NCBI GenBank assembly: GCA_963920635.1
Contig: OY987302.1
Span: 25,643,278-25,707,277, forward strand
DNA: 64,000 nucleotides
Source: Pseudeuparius sepicola
Lineage: Eukaryota; Arthropoda; Insecta; Coleoptera; Anthribidae
Direction: 5' to 3'
Made by a program: the position numbers and the translations under genes. Under the pieces are notes generated by a model. It saw only the letters and a program-made list of their open reading frames with translations. It did not search any database and had not been told where the DNA came from. Shown one piece after another: positions 52,194 through 62,649 of the stretch (the first letter of the stretch is position 1; each line of letters opens with the position of its first letter).

Positions 52194-53053
52194 CAGTGCC
52201 ACCATTAAAGACCGCACCATATGGGATTTAAAAAAATAGCTTTGGTTAACATTTAATGTCGGGAACAGTTTTTGCTTCACATTAGAGCAAAAATGACATT
52301 AACAGTTATGGCCAAGCGACCATTGTTAGCAGACAAATTTGACATTTGTTGCTGAAAGTGGCAGAAAGTAGCATTTCTAAATCGAATTTGAAAAAAAAAA
52401 TTGTAAAAGATGCTTCTACCGCGATTTTATGTATGTTTCAAAAGCCTAGGACAAAGTCGCGATTTTTGATATTTTTATCAAGTAGGTAGGTAAACTATTT
52501 TTTACAAATCCAAAGTTTACTTAACTTGTAAAAATTAATTTATTTGTGTAATACTTACCGTCATGTCAGTTCCATGATAAATATTTTGTTTACTTTCCAT
52601 ATTTCTAAAAACTAAAAAAAAATGTTGACACGACCAGTGCAAAGTTCCAATAATGTTATCATTCTTTTGAAAAGACACGAGTATTTAACCTTATAAAATA
52701 TTAAATGGATGTAAGATATAGAGAAACTGTCAAAATAAGGTACCTACTTATTGTTTTAATTGGACTTTAGTATTCATAACTTTAAAAAACTTTAACTTTA
52801 AACTTATAACTTTAAAATCGCAGTAGAAACATCTTTTTTTAAATATATTTTTTTCTAATTTAATTTAGAAATGCCACTTTGCTACACATTCTGCAATAAA
52901 TGTCAAATTTGATAGCTAACAGATCGCTTGGCCACAAATGTTATTGTAATTTTTTCTATAATTTGAAGCAAAAACTGTTCTGTATATCAAATTTTAAACA
53001 AAGCTATTTAATAAAAAAAATCCCATATGATGTGGACTTTAATGGTGACACTG
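52194..53053. mobile_element. Mariner-type foldback MITE, 860 bp
   Basis: CAGTGCCACCATTAAAG at the left and CTTTAATGGTGACACTG at the right, each flanked by TA. Inverted arms of about 250 bp share TTTGCTTCA...GAACAG-type blocks and TCGCGATT/GCAGTAGAAACATC subterminal words. No coding capacity. Confidence 0.8.
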
Positions 53054-53055
53054 TA

Positions 53056-53529
53056 CAGGGTGTTCCCGTATATTTTGACCCAAACCTAGAGCCTCTATTT
53101 TTCGAGTTAGAAAAAAAATACTTAAACGAAAGTTGTAGGGTATCAAGGTGTTTATCCCAAAAATAATAGATTGACAGGAATGCCCTTGCCTAAGTTTAAA
53201 TGTTTTTCCATGGCAACCTTGATTAAATATAAAGATCTTATTTATCTGCAATTTGGAATATCATGCGAATGCTTAGAGCAAACAAAGAACATATTTATAT
53301 TGTTGGAATCGGAAAAATGCGTGCAATTCAAAACTCCACAAATATACAGGGTGTTCCATTAAAAAAAGTAAGTTTATATTTTTTCATAAAATTGCGAGGC
53401 TCATTTGTTTTATCTAGTAACAGATCCTAGCGGTTCAAAGAAAACCCTACAACTTTCATTTAAGTAATTTTTTTCTAACTCGAAAAATATAGACTCTAGG
53501 GGTGAGTCAAAATATACGGGAACACCCTG
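53056..53529. mobile_element. Mariner-type MITE, 474 bp
   Basis: CAGGGTGTTCCCGTATATTT at the left and its inverse at the right, inverted over about 90 bp (through TTCGAGTTAGAAAAAAA). TA at both flanks, the left TA shared with the preceding MITE. A second CAGGGTGTTCCATT end is nested inside at 53347. Confidence 0.82.
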
Positions 53530-53970
53530 TACATCCGACATATTTATATGAGTTGAGTCACGTGTCTTCTTTGTACGTACGTTATTTAACCCCATACAGG
53601 TCCCAAATTCCGAAGTAAGCTTATTTGAAGATACCTACATCAGAAGTGCATTTATATTTCCTGTATTTCGATATTCTTTTTTCGTTTGGCAGCGCCCATC
53701 CCTACCGATTGCCACAATATGGGGTGAATGTTCCGTTATTTTTTCATACGGCAGCGCCCATTGTTGTCGACTTCCACAATATGGTGCAATGCCCTTTTTT
53801 CCATACAGCAGCGCACATCGTCTCCTTAGTGCAAGTATGCTTGAGAAAAAATGCATTTCCGAGATGGGGATAAATGAACATCCAAAAAAGTCAAGTGACT
53901 CCACTCGCACAAGACATATAGCGACTTTTATATACGTCAGACATATAAATAGCCACTGCGTTTATTTAAT
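53530..53970. mobile_element. Foldback family G, copy 1, right part
   Basis: Continues ACATCCGAC...GAGTTGAGTCACGTG and ends ...GACATATAAATAGCCACT. The core repeats GGCAGCGCCCATC...CCACAATATGG twice to three times. Confidence 0.72.
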
Positions 53971-54129
53971 GTAGAATACATGGGACATGTGTCACGTATG
54001 TGCATTTTTATTTACTGAGATATTTCTACCTGCTTCACTTGCCATTAAATCAGTCCAATCCAAGATCCATTGATCTGAGTTACAGGATATTACTTTTTTA
54101 TTACATTATATATTGATTTAAGTTTACAA

Positions 54130-54608
54130 AGTGGCTATTTATACATCCGACGTATATAAAAGTTGGTATACGTCTTGTGCTCTTATTGGCGAGTTAAGTC
54201 ACTTCTTTGAACGTACATTTAACTCCATATACGTCCAAAGTAAACATTGCACTAAGGAATGCGCCGAATCTCAGGTGAAAATGGTGTACGTAAACAAGGC
54301 ATAAATCTTTTCAAATTTCTGGGAAAGTGTATTATTTGTAATAATTCCGGTATTTCGATATTCTTTTTTCGTACATCCACGCCCATCATTACCGACTGCC
54401 ACAATATGGGGCGAATGCCCCTTCTTTTTTCATACGGCGGTGCCCATTGCCAAAAAAGGAGGGCATACGTGCTTTATTGCAATGTTTACTTCAGACGTGT
54501 ATGAAGTTAAATATACGTCCAAAGAATAACGTGACTCAACTGGCCAATGAGGGCACAAGACGTTTACCGACTATTATATAATATGTCGGACGTATAAATA
54601 GCCAATGC
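54130..54608. mobile_element. Foldback family G, copy 2
   Basis: From AAAGTGGCTATTTATACATC to GGACGTATAAATAGCC. Arms contain the palindrome-like CGTCCGACGTATA, GTCTTGTGCTCT, ATTGGCGAGTT and ACGTCCAAAGTAAA. The core has the CCACAATATGGGGCG block. Confidence 0.78.
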
Positions 54609-54639
54609 CTCAAGTTTAATTCTCTTGCATAAACTTTGA

Positions 54640-54998
54640 TCAATCAAAGTGGCTATTTATACGTCCGACGTATATGAAAATCGATAAACATTTTGCCCTC
54701 CCATTGGCCAGTTGAGTCAGGTGACTTCTTCGCACATACATTTACCCCATATACATCCGAAGTAAATTTATTTGAAGATACGTCGGAAATGGATTTATAA
54801 TAATTGCTGTACTTCGATATTACGGCAGTGCCTATCGCAAAAAAAGGAGGGCATACGCTCCTTATTGCACAGATGCTTTAGAAAAATGCACTTGTAACGT
54901 ATCTCCAAATAAGTTTACTTCGGACGTGTATGGAGTTACATGTACATCCAAAGAAGTCACATGACTAACTCGCCAATGAGGGCACAAGACGTATACCG
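54640..54998. mobile_element. Foldback family G, copy 3
   Basis: AAAGTGGCTATTTATACGTC at the left, arm pairs with 54900-54998 (GTGTATGGAGTTACATGTAC ... CGACTTTTATAT). The right terminus is truncated or decayed near 54998. Confidence 0.72.
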
Positions 54999-55119
54999 AC
55001 TTTTATATTGAAATCTAATTTTAAACATGTTTTAATGTGTTTGTGTTGTATTATAACTGTACTTTAACTGTTTTATGATGTGTGCTAGTATTTAGGTAAT
55101 GTGTTTAACTTTAGGCAGT

Positions 55120-55605
55120 GGCTATTTGTACGTCACACGTATATAATAGTCCAAGTAATAGTCGGTAAACGTCTTGTGCTCTCATTGGGGAGTTGAATCA
55201 CGTGACTTCTTTGGATGTATATTTAACTTCATACACGTCCAAAAGTCAGAAGGAAACGATGCAATGAGGCGTGTATGACCTCCTTTTTTGGCGATGGCCG
55301 CTGCCGTAGGAAAAAAGCAGGCATTTCCCCATATTGTGGCAGTCGGCAGCGATGGGCACTACCTTACGCTATTTAGCATATGTACACAAGGCATAAATCT
55401 TTTAAAATTTCGGCGAATTGCATTATGCTCACCATACATTATATATTTTTAATTTGTGTTACGCACCTTATTGCAATGTTTATTTGGGACGCGTATTGAG
55501 TTAAATGTAAGTCCAAAGAAGTCACGTGACTTAACCCGCCAATGAGAGCACCAGACGTATACCAACTTTTATACCTATACGTCGGACATATAAATAGCCG
55601 CTTTG
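55120..55605. mobile_element. Foldback family G, copy 4
   Basis: GCAGTGGCTATTTGTACGTC at the left and CGTCGGACATATAAATAGCC at the right. Arms include GTCACGTGACTTCTTTGGA and its inverse. Confidence 0.78.
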
Positions 55606-55639
55606 TTAACTTTCATTAATAAGTACATGCCGACCTGCT

Positions 55640-55690
55640 CAAAACCATGTATATGATTGAGTGAATAAATCTATCTATCTATATATGTCA
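55640..55690 (+). repeat. Retroelement 3' end with (ATCT)n tail
   Basis: GATTGAGTGAATAAATCTATCTATCTAT: AATAAA then a tetranucleotide tail. Only the terminus is present. Confidence 0.45.
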
Positions 55691-55698
55691 GACATATA

Positions 55699-57125
55699 AT
55701 AGTGTAGGCAAGTTAGATAAAAAAACGACGTTTAGAAGAAAACAATTATAAAGTTTTGAAATTTTGGTTGTGAACTCCCAGTAGGAACCCGAATACAGAT
55801 CCGAAGAGTTCCCACCCCCCCGGGGGGAGCTTCATCCCCTATTGCACAAAAAAACCACCCCCAAACGTGACCTTGACGGAGTTTTTTTTGTTTTGCACGT
55901 AAACCGTAACTCTGACTAGAAAAAGTTATAGGACTTTTTAGATTCTCCATTAAATTATCCACAAAAATGGTCATATATATTTTTTTACGTATCTCCCACC
56001 CAACGCGAATAAATGACTTTGGAAAATAAGCATAGTTTTCAACGCGAACAAAAAATAAGCCTTGTGCCGTCTTTTGCGTCGATTATCTAGAAGAGTAGTA
56101 GCGTGAGCAAAAAAAATTTATAGGATTTTTTAAAGTAGTTTCCTATATTATAGGCCTATTCCACTAATGAAATATAAATATTTAATCAATTGCCTCTGCA
56201 AAATGATCCTGCTCGATGGAATTTAAACATCTCTGCCCATGACAATGAGAATACGTTGGCCAGTCGAGTAATGCAGTCATTTTGTCTAGACTACCACCTA
56301 CATCTGATGCAGTAAGACAACATTCCTATCGTGTTTTTCATCAAATTCATTTGTGGAAAGGAAGAAATTTGAGAGCAACGGAATGGGGCTGTAGAAAAAC
56401 TAACAACATTCTAATGCCAGTGCTCACTACTTAAGCACCAGCTCCAGCCTCAATTCTGCAGCTCATATCTTGCGGCTGTAAAAAGGGCTGTGGAAAGCAT
56501 TGTACATGTGCAAAGATTGGCCTGCACTGCTCTACAACGTGTTCTCATTGTCATGGGCAGAGTTGTTTAAATTCCATCGAGCAGGACCATTTGGCAGAGG
56601 CAATTGATTAAATATTTATATTTCATTAGTGGAATAGGCCTATAGGGGAAACCACTTTAAAAAAACGCACCGAGAGCGTTACCTGATGGGTGGTGTGGAA
56701 ACACACTCAAAGTGCAGAATACACAGGTATAAAAAATCATCATATGTCCACTAATACCTTATGGACACAAAAGACAGCACAAGACTTATTTTTTGTTCGC
56801 GCTGAAAACTATGCATATTTTCCAAAGTCATTTATTCGCGTTGGGTGGGAGATAGGCAAAAAAATTATATGACCATTTTTGTGGAGAATTTAATGGAGAA
56901 TCTAAAAAGTCCTATAACTTTTTCTCGTCAGTTACGGTTTACGCGCAAAACGCAAAAAACACCGTCAAGGTCACGTTTGGGGGTGGTTTTCTGGGCAAAA
57001 GGGGATGAAGCTCCCCCCGGGGGGGTGGGAACTCTTCGGATCTGTATTCGGGTTCCTACTGGGAGTTCACAACCAAAATTTCAAAACTTTTTTCTTCTAA
57101 AAAGTTTAACTTGCCTACACTATAC
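55699..57125. mobile_element. Large foldback element with coding fragment in the loop
   Basis: Outer ends ATAGTGTAGGCAAGTT and its inverse. Arms of about 570-585 bp (55699-56272 and 56539-57125) pair closely (shared AACTCCCAGTAGGAACCCGA, TATCTCCCACCCAACGCGAA, AATTGCCTCTGC), with small indels. The 266-bp loop (56273-56538) carries a CXC-domain coding fragment. It lies in Uba1 intron 1 just downstream of exon 1. Target duplication is unclear. Confidence 0.85.
56290..56595 (+). pseudogene. TSO1/tesmin-like CXC-domain fragment
   Basis: Reads PPTSDAVRQHSYRVFHQIHL then WKGRNLRATEWGC, a TAA, then PAPASILQLISCGCKKGCGK followed by HCTCAKIGLHCSTTC, a second frame giving SHCHGQSCLN. The Cys pattern (C-G-C-KK-G-C ... 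C-x-C ... L-x-C-S-x-x-C) is that of a tesmin/TSO1 CXC motif, and this arrangement occurs in a repeated insect protein class that I recall but cannot name precisely. The last residues run into the right arm, so the arms include the 3' end of the same coding region. It has a stop and a frame slip. Confidence 0.6.
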
Positions 57126-57199
57126 CTAAGTGGCCACTGTGTTAATTAATTCAAACTAACAGCATCACAGCAAGAAACAAAATTGATTATGGAACCCAC

Positions 57200-58565
57200 C
57201 TATTTTTTTCTGGAAGTCCCTGCCAAATACTGCAATTTGCCTATCATATCGGCTGCCTGTAGGGGCCGCAAGCTCTTCCGTTATCTCAGATTTATCTGCT
57301 GGTAAACATTCAATGGCATCAAAAGAAAGCCATTGATAAATTGGATGAAATTTTCCAGAAGAAGCTTTCATGACTTCTTGGGCTACTATACCCCCAATTA
57401 CTGCATTCAAAGGATTTAAATCACCAGCAGCAATCTTTGAGAATGTTTCTAATAAATCCGTATTTATTTCAATGTCCCCATTACCGGCACTTGTTTTAGC
57501 CAATGACAAAAATTCAGAAGCATCTTCATTATTCCAGGGTTTTGGCAAACGACCATGCTTCTCCACAAATCTGTGTAATGTATCAAAAGCAATATGAAGT
57601 TGCTGTGAATGATCGAATTTAGCAAAATCAGTTATGAGAAATTCTGGGTTGGTTGAAGATTCCTTCAGTGACTTGAAATGCAACTCTTTTGGCATTTTCA
57701 CTTGATGTGCAATACCACCACGTTCATATTTTGAGAATGTTGTAGTATCACAGATACTAAAAGTGTAAGGTCCTAACACTTTGATTTTAATTGGTTTACA
57801 TCCATTTAATTCAGTCATACCCTGCACTTCGGCAAATGTAACATAATCACCATCTTCCATACCGTGTCTTGTGTCATCGATACATGTTACAACGGCTTCT
57901 TTATCCTTTGAAATATCGGCAATCATGGCTGATACAGTTGGCTCCCCATTTGTATCAACAACAGTAAATGAATCACCAAAATCACAAAATATTTGTCCAA
58001 AGAGTCCCCTTGTATCCGCTACTATTAGCGCTATGTTGTTATTGTGGGTAATTTCACTAATATATAACTGTTGAGATTGAGAGCACTCCGTGAGAACAAC
58101 AACACGGAATTTTTTTATAAATTCCTCATTGAGAGAGCATGTATGAGCTCTAGTTGGGACATACCTATTCAAGTCAGATAATTGTTTATAGCATGCCTCT
58201 GCCCTATTTTTGCCAACATCTGCTTCTGTTAAGTAAAATTGAGATGATAAATCCCCAACTGAAACTGTTTTTTCATCGTGTAAAGTCACGGACTTTACAC
58301 CACCAAGAATAACATTTTTTGCAATTTCGACACCAAGACCTCCCAGTCCAGATATGAGGACATCACTGGTTGCCATTCGGCGCATTGCATCGTGCCCCAA
58401 AACGTAGAGTTGTCTTGAGTAAAGCCCCTCATCGATATCGCCGGCTTGTGATGATCCAGAAGCTCCTTCATTGTTCGCCATTTCTGGGATGATCTTGTTG
58501 GAGTCAAGCTTCCGTTTCTTGGCTGGGGGACTGACGGAGCTTTCTACGATTTCAGCACTAGACAT
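57200..58565 (-). CDS. Uba1: Ubiquitin-activating enzyme E1, exon 1
   Basis: ATG at 58565 (MSSAEIVESS) to an ATAG|GTGGGT donor at 57200/57199, 455 codons plus one nucleotide. E1 activates ubiquitin with ATP and hands it to E2 enzymes, in cytoplasm and nucleus. An NLS-like PPAKKRKLD is at residues 13-21. The inactive adenylation half follows (GLYSRQLYVLGHDAM at 47-61, GLGGLGVEIAKN at 73-84, VADTRGLFGQIFCDFG at 182-197), then the first catalytic-cysteine half-domain (EAVVTCIDDTRHGMEDGDYV, 223-242; EVQGMTELNG; VLGPYTFSICD) and the four-helix region with INAVIGG-like and QEVMKA sequence. SRYDRQIAVFG starts the active adenylation half. An upstream in-frame TTG at 58574 is not a likely start. No lesions. 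Residues match E1 family length to this point. Confidence 0.96.
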
Positions 58566-58703
58566 CGGACACAAAAGAACACAATGTTAAATGTATTTCG
58601 CTAATTTGGTTGTTACTTCTCGAATATATTCATCAATCCAAGTAAAAAAAGTACAAGAACGAAGAACTTAATAAATGATGAACAAAGCCGATTTTCTGGT
58701 GCG

Positions 58704-58719
58704 AGTGCGCAATGCGCGG
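58704..58719 (-). promoter_or_regulatory. Possible NRF1/ewg-like promoter site upstream of Uba1
   Basis: AGTGCGCAATGCGCGG, an imperfect inverted GCGCA repeat about 140 bp upstream of the ATG, resembles the YGCGCAYGCGCR site of housekeeping promoters but has one extra central base. No TATA box is visible nearby. The transcription start is unknown. Confidence 0.3.
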
Positions 58720-58739
58720 ATAAACGTGAGTTTGCGGAT

Positions 58740-59361
58740 TGTGGATGTCATTCTACCATACCAACTCTTAAAAGTCAAAAGAACTTGAGTTTTAAATTAC
58801 CATAATAAAGTTCAAATATTATAAAATACTTTAAATTTAGGTATTATGTTTAAATGATGAAAGCTGCCAAAGGACCACTTTACATGGAGATTTCTATGAA
58901 GGCAATAAACTTGATTTTTGGTTTTTGAAAACCTTGAAATGGTATGGAAAAGTTTAAAAGAAAGCCTGTCAACTAGTCAAATGTGTGTTTTATTATTAGG
59001 TAGGTAACAAATTTTAAAACGTTCTTACCATTTTGTGTAAAAAGTGTTTTAAAATGTTTAAAGTGTAAAAAGAAAAAATATTGTCCTGATTTTGTTGACG
59101 ATATCCGGAGATATGGAGGTGAGCATGCAATAGGAGCAATCAATGATAAGATAGGATCACTTGGGGAACGAATTTTGAACCGATTCGCGCATGCCGTCAT
59201 CCAGTGACAGAGTGTATGTCGATAATCAAACTTCCCAGCGCTTTTCGCGTTATATCGTGGATGGAGGAAGTCAATCAACGGTTATACCGGGATATGCAAC
59301 TGGGTCCGGCGCAAGAACGGTGTGCATTGTGCCATTGTGCATCTACCTTTCTTGGGTCCGG
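58740..59361. other. Region upstream of Uba1; no gene recognised
   Basis: AT-rich to 59060, then G+C-richer. GGGTCCGGC words occur at 59307 and 59355 and again at 61019 and 61050, outside the Harbinger element. Confidence 0.5.
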
Positions 59362-59959
59362 CCAAGAACGGTAGACGCACAGGATTGCTCGATCGGGCAA
59401 ATCTCGCCGGCGTGACGTCACCGCTAGACTGCTATCTGCTAAGCGCGCCGGGAGCTACCGTTTAAAATATAGAAAGGGTGGGTTTTCTGTGGATGTTCTG
59501 TGTTTTTGAGCTACTTTTGCCAATCCTTTGATTTTTATACACTATTAAGAGTACAGAAAACTTTTATTTTAATAATATCAATATATGGAATAATTCCATA
59601 CTGAAGAAAATTTCGAAAATAGTTATTTATGTACCAAGGCACTGAAGTTCAACTTTTTATGACTCATGTGGAATTTAGTTGCCGAGGCCTCTGGCTGAGG
59701 CAAATATAAAATATTATTATTATACACAGTATTTTGAACGTTTGAAAGACGGTAAGTATGATACTAATCTTTTGCGATATTATTTTATAAATTAATATTA
59801 AAAATAATGTATGCCAAATTTTAGTTTCAATTTAGTACGAGTATAATACTCTTAATAAACACTATGAAAATTATGTTTCACAAAAGGTTCGATAAAAGGC
59901 ACTTATAGGACTTGACATTTGGTTTTATTGCACCTGTACTGGTACACACTCTGTGATGC

Positions 59960-60100
59960 CTGTTTTACATTGACAATTTCTTCATGAATTAATTCATGAA
60001 GTCACTTCAAGGGCAAATTATTATAAAAAGTCGTGTATTACATTGGCAATTTCTTCTTGAATTAATTCATGAATTTCTTCATGAAGTTACTTCACGAATT
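59960..60100. repeat. Palindromic tandem pair inside the Harbinger element
   Basis: Two related units (about 59965-60012 and 60036-60093), each with TTACATTGRCAATTTCTTC, the palindrome TTGAATTAATTCAA-like, and a final GAAGTNACTTCA. Possible protein-binding sites or a small nested element. Confidence 0.6.
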
Positions 60101-60291
60101 AGAGCATGTCCTATTTTCCGACAAGTTTTGCGAGAACTTCAGGAGTACTAACATTGAAAATTTGAACACAAGAAAGGTTCTATTTTGATACTAGTTTTGT
60201 TTGAGGCATTAGACGAGAAAGAGGAGAGTACATAGTTTTAAAGATAATATACTTAGATAAAAAGTGTGTGAAATGTTACAATATGTTTTAT

Positions 60292-60745
60292 TTATGTATT
60301 CCGCTGCCAAGGCACAGCTCCCTCATTCACGAAATAATCACAAAACTCCTCTTGGGCAGCAACGCAAGCATGTCTTGGTGAGCGTGTTTGGTAAGAAAGT
60401 CCAAATTGAAATATATAGTCGTTATCAAGCTCTTCTAGGATGGAAGTAGGACATTCGGGCCTCAAAAATTATGTAATGTGCAACATGTCAATGTTATGGT
60501 TTGCACTTTTTCCACATTCAAATTAATTTTAGTCAAAAAACTCTAAATCGTTTGGCTAAAATGCCAAATGCATTTTCAACTACTCTTCTTGCCAGATTTA
60601 ATCTGTAGTTAAAGAAGCTTTGGATGAAGATGGAAAGGTTAAACTCTTTTACCTAGCAGTTCACTCTGTAAATCTCTTTCATAGTCATTTTCCGTAAAAT
60701 GACGAGAACAAATATGACTGTTATTAGGGTTGAAACGAGGAGATC
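60292..60745 (-). pseudogene. THAP-domain / DDE_Tnp_4 Harbinger transposase, internally deleted
   Basis: From 60745 leftwards: NNSHICSRHFTENDYERDL, the second half of a THAP zinc-finger (C-x-x-HF-x-x-x-DY), then after a deletion NYRLNLARRVVENAFGILAK, KINLNVEKVQTITLTCCTLH, and in another frame ILEELDNDYIFQFGLSYQTR to WQRNT and a TAA at 60292. RRVVENAFG is the C-terminal hallmark of Harbinger DDE transposases. Two frameshifts and the deletion make it inactive. Confidence 0.72.
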
Positions 60746-61026
60746 TCAAATCTAACTTCTAACCATACAGAATATATTAGTTCTTACGATTCTAATACTA
60801 AGCAAGATGGTACTAATTTAGTATAAATATTCAATAATAGATTGAAAACTAAAAACAGGTTACATAAAATAAAGAAAACACAGTCAAAACCCGCGTCAAA
60901 ACCCGCACCGCTGATGTACAAATAACACCGTTAGTCTAGCGCTGACGTCACACCTATCTGCCGACTGGCGAACATTACGCTTACGAGATCGAGCAATCCT
61001 GTGCGTCTTCCGTTCTTGGGGTCCGG

Positions 61027-61049
61027 CCATAGAGATATGATCTCTATGG
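61027..61049. repeat. Short palindrome
   Basis: CCATAGAGAT, a 3-bp spacer and the exact inverse, between the Harbinger element and a GGGTCCGGC word. Meaning unknown. Confidence 0.6.
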
Positions 61050-61735
61050 GTCCGGCGCATTGACAACACAGGTCGGCCATTACGTCGAGTTGTGAAGGGC
61101 GAAGGGTATGATCGAAGGTAGCAAAAAGTGACCTATATTCGCTCTGAACGCGACCCTATGTTAAACGGGTTGCCTATACATTACGGGTTGGACCAATAGA
61201 ATCGCCGGATCAGAGTAATCAGACGCCTTGACGATCGATAAGTTTGCAAATTTTGAATTTTTAAATATTTTTTTTTATCAAAAACTCGAACAAGGTAAGT
61301 CAAATATGTTATTATTTATTAATGCCATAACCCATAACAGTTCTTCCCGAATTATTATCAATGTGTTATTCGAGGAATATTCCAAATATGAATAGGCAGT
61401 GTGAAAAGTATGGTTAGGGGGCTATTTTTAGAGACACTGTTACAAGTTATATTTATTCCCTTTATTCCTGTTGTTTCTTCTTGTCTATGTTATTACCACT
61501 AGATTAATAACAATAGTCAGTAAAGCCAAAGGCATCCTATCCAACGATGTCTTTGGTAAAAGCATAGTCGAACCGATTTGGTTCGACTGCTAAAATGACT
61601 CGAACTGAAAGCCCCGTCTACTTAGTAGTCGTTGTTTTTCAGCAGTTATTATTTTCTGTGTTTTTTTATTTTGTTTCTATTAATTAAGTTTTTGTATATT
61701 CTTTTATTGGTGGTGGTGACAACAATAATTCTAAA
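61050..61735. other. No gene recognised
   Basis: AT-rich. Holds a hairpin-like AGTCGAACCGATTTGGTTCGACT at about 61567-61589. Confidence 0.5.
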
Positions 61736-61737
61736 TA

Positions 61738-61812
61738 TTAGTAATTGCCACCCTTCCCCCACAATACTCCTAGATTGGAGTATTGTGAGGGCGAGAATTA
61801 TTATTATTATAC
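61738..61812 (+). repeat. Non-LTR 3' end with (ATT)n tail, copy 2
   Basis: Matches 30862-30940: TAGTAATTGCC...GGAGTATTGTGAGGG then GAGAATTATTATTATTAT. Confidence 0.65.
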
Positions 61813-62640
61813 CTGCTTGATATGTTTCTTTGGTTTTTGTTTTATATATTTAAAATGGTTTTTGTTTTAAATATATATAAAAAAACGAAAATGCTTTAAT
61901 ATATCACTATAGTCTTTTTAATTGTTTTATTTCTGAAAAGGAACACATAATGTGGCGGAATATATCACATTATTTGCTCCTTTTTTGAAATAAAGCAATA
62001 ACTAAAAGTAATTTAATATTCCAGTGGGAGATTCCAGTTCAAATTTCCCGCTTCTCCCCCTTTGCCCCTCCCCCCCTGCAGAATTCCTTACAGAAATTCC
62101 AGCCAAGGTTCATCCAACCCGGTAAGGTGGCGCTGATCGTTCTGCCTCCTGTCAGCGGTGTTGCCAGGCAAAAGCATTGACGCCGCATTTCTTAATCTAT
62201 ATATTTTGACCTATATATCGTCGCACTAGAATTACAGTCAGTTATGTTTAAAACGACGATTTTGAGATAATTACCTTTAAAGGTATTTTATATTAGTTTA
62301 ATTAATAATAGGAAAATTAAAAAAGTTTAAACCTGAAAGGGTGTATGGTCATGATGAGTACATGATATATTTCTAATGAGTAGGTGAAATATTTTTTCTT
62401 TTTAAGAAAAAAACAACGTTTTAAAGATATCTTTGTTTCTGGCCTATTATTAAATGAATCATTACAAGATATCTTGTTTATTTGTAGAAGATATCTGAGT
62501 GTAGGACTTTACTGATAATAGTTTTGGCTTAGTTATCTGACTTTTTTAAACTTATCTTGGTGTAGTTGTAGTTTCCCAGCCCGTACCAAACTGTTAATGT
62601 TAAAGTTGACCGGAAAATACGATAACAATACAATAAGTTT
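61813..62640. other. No gene recognised
   Basis: AT-rich with a G+C-richer pyrimidine stretch at 62030-62090. No motifs. Confidence 0.5.
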
Positions 62641-62649
62641 TTGATCACT

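Larger units (their letters stand above)
59362..61019 (-). mobile_element. Harbinger-type transposon, 1.66 kb, decayed
   Basis: Inverted ends start CCAAGAACGGTAGACGCACA at the left and inversely match (CCAAGAACGGAAGACGCACA) at the right, continuing through GGATTGCTCGATC; both sides are flanked by GGTCCGG (59355-59361 and 61020-61026). The interior minus strand has THAP and DDE_Tnp_4 fragments. Flank length is unlike the 3-bp duplication usual for Harbinger, so GGTCCGG may include sequence that was already repeated at the target. Confidence 0.7.

Noticed and set aside
52165..55605. Regularly repeated words that at first look CRISPR-like
   Set aside because: The repeats are long, inverted as well as direct, unevenly spaced and AT-rich, in a eukaryotic genome. 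They are arms of foldback elements.
58566..58574. TTG at 58574 as the E1 start, giving three more residues
   Set aside because: An ATG at 58565 is available in frame, and a non-AUG start is not needed.
57165..58574. Uba1 as a processed or dead copy
   Set aside because: Introns are present, junction phases agree, and no stop or frameshift occurs in any of the four exons.
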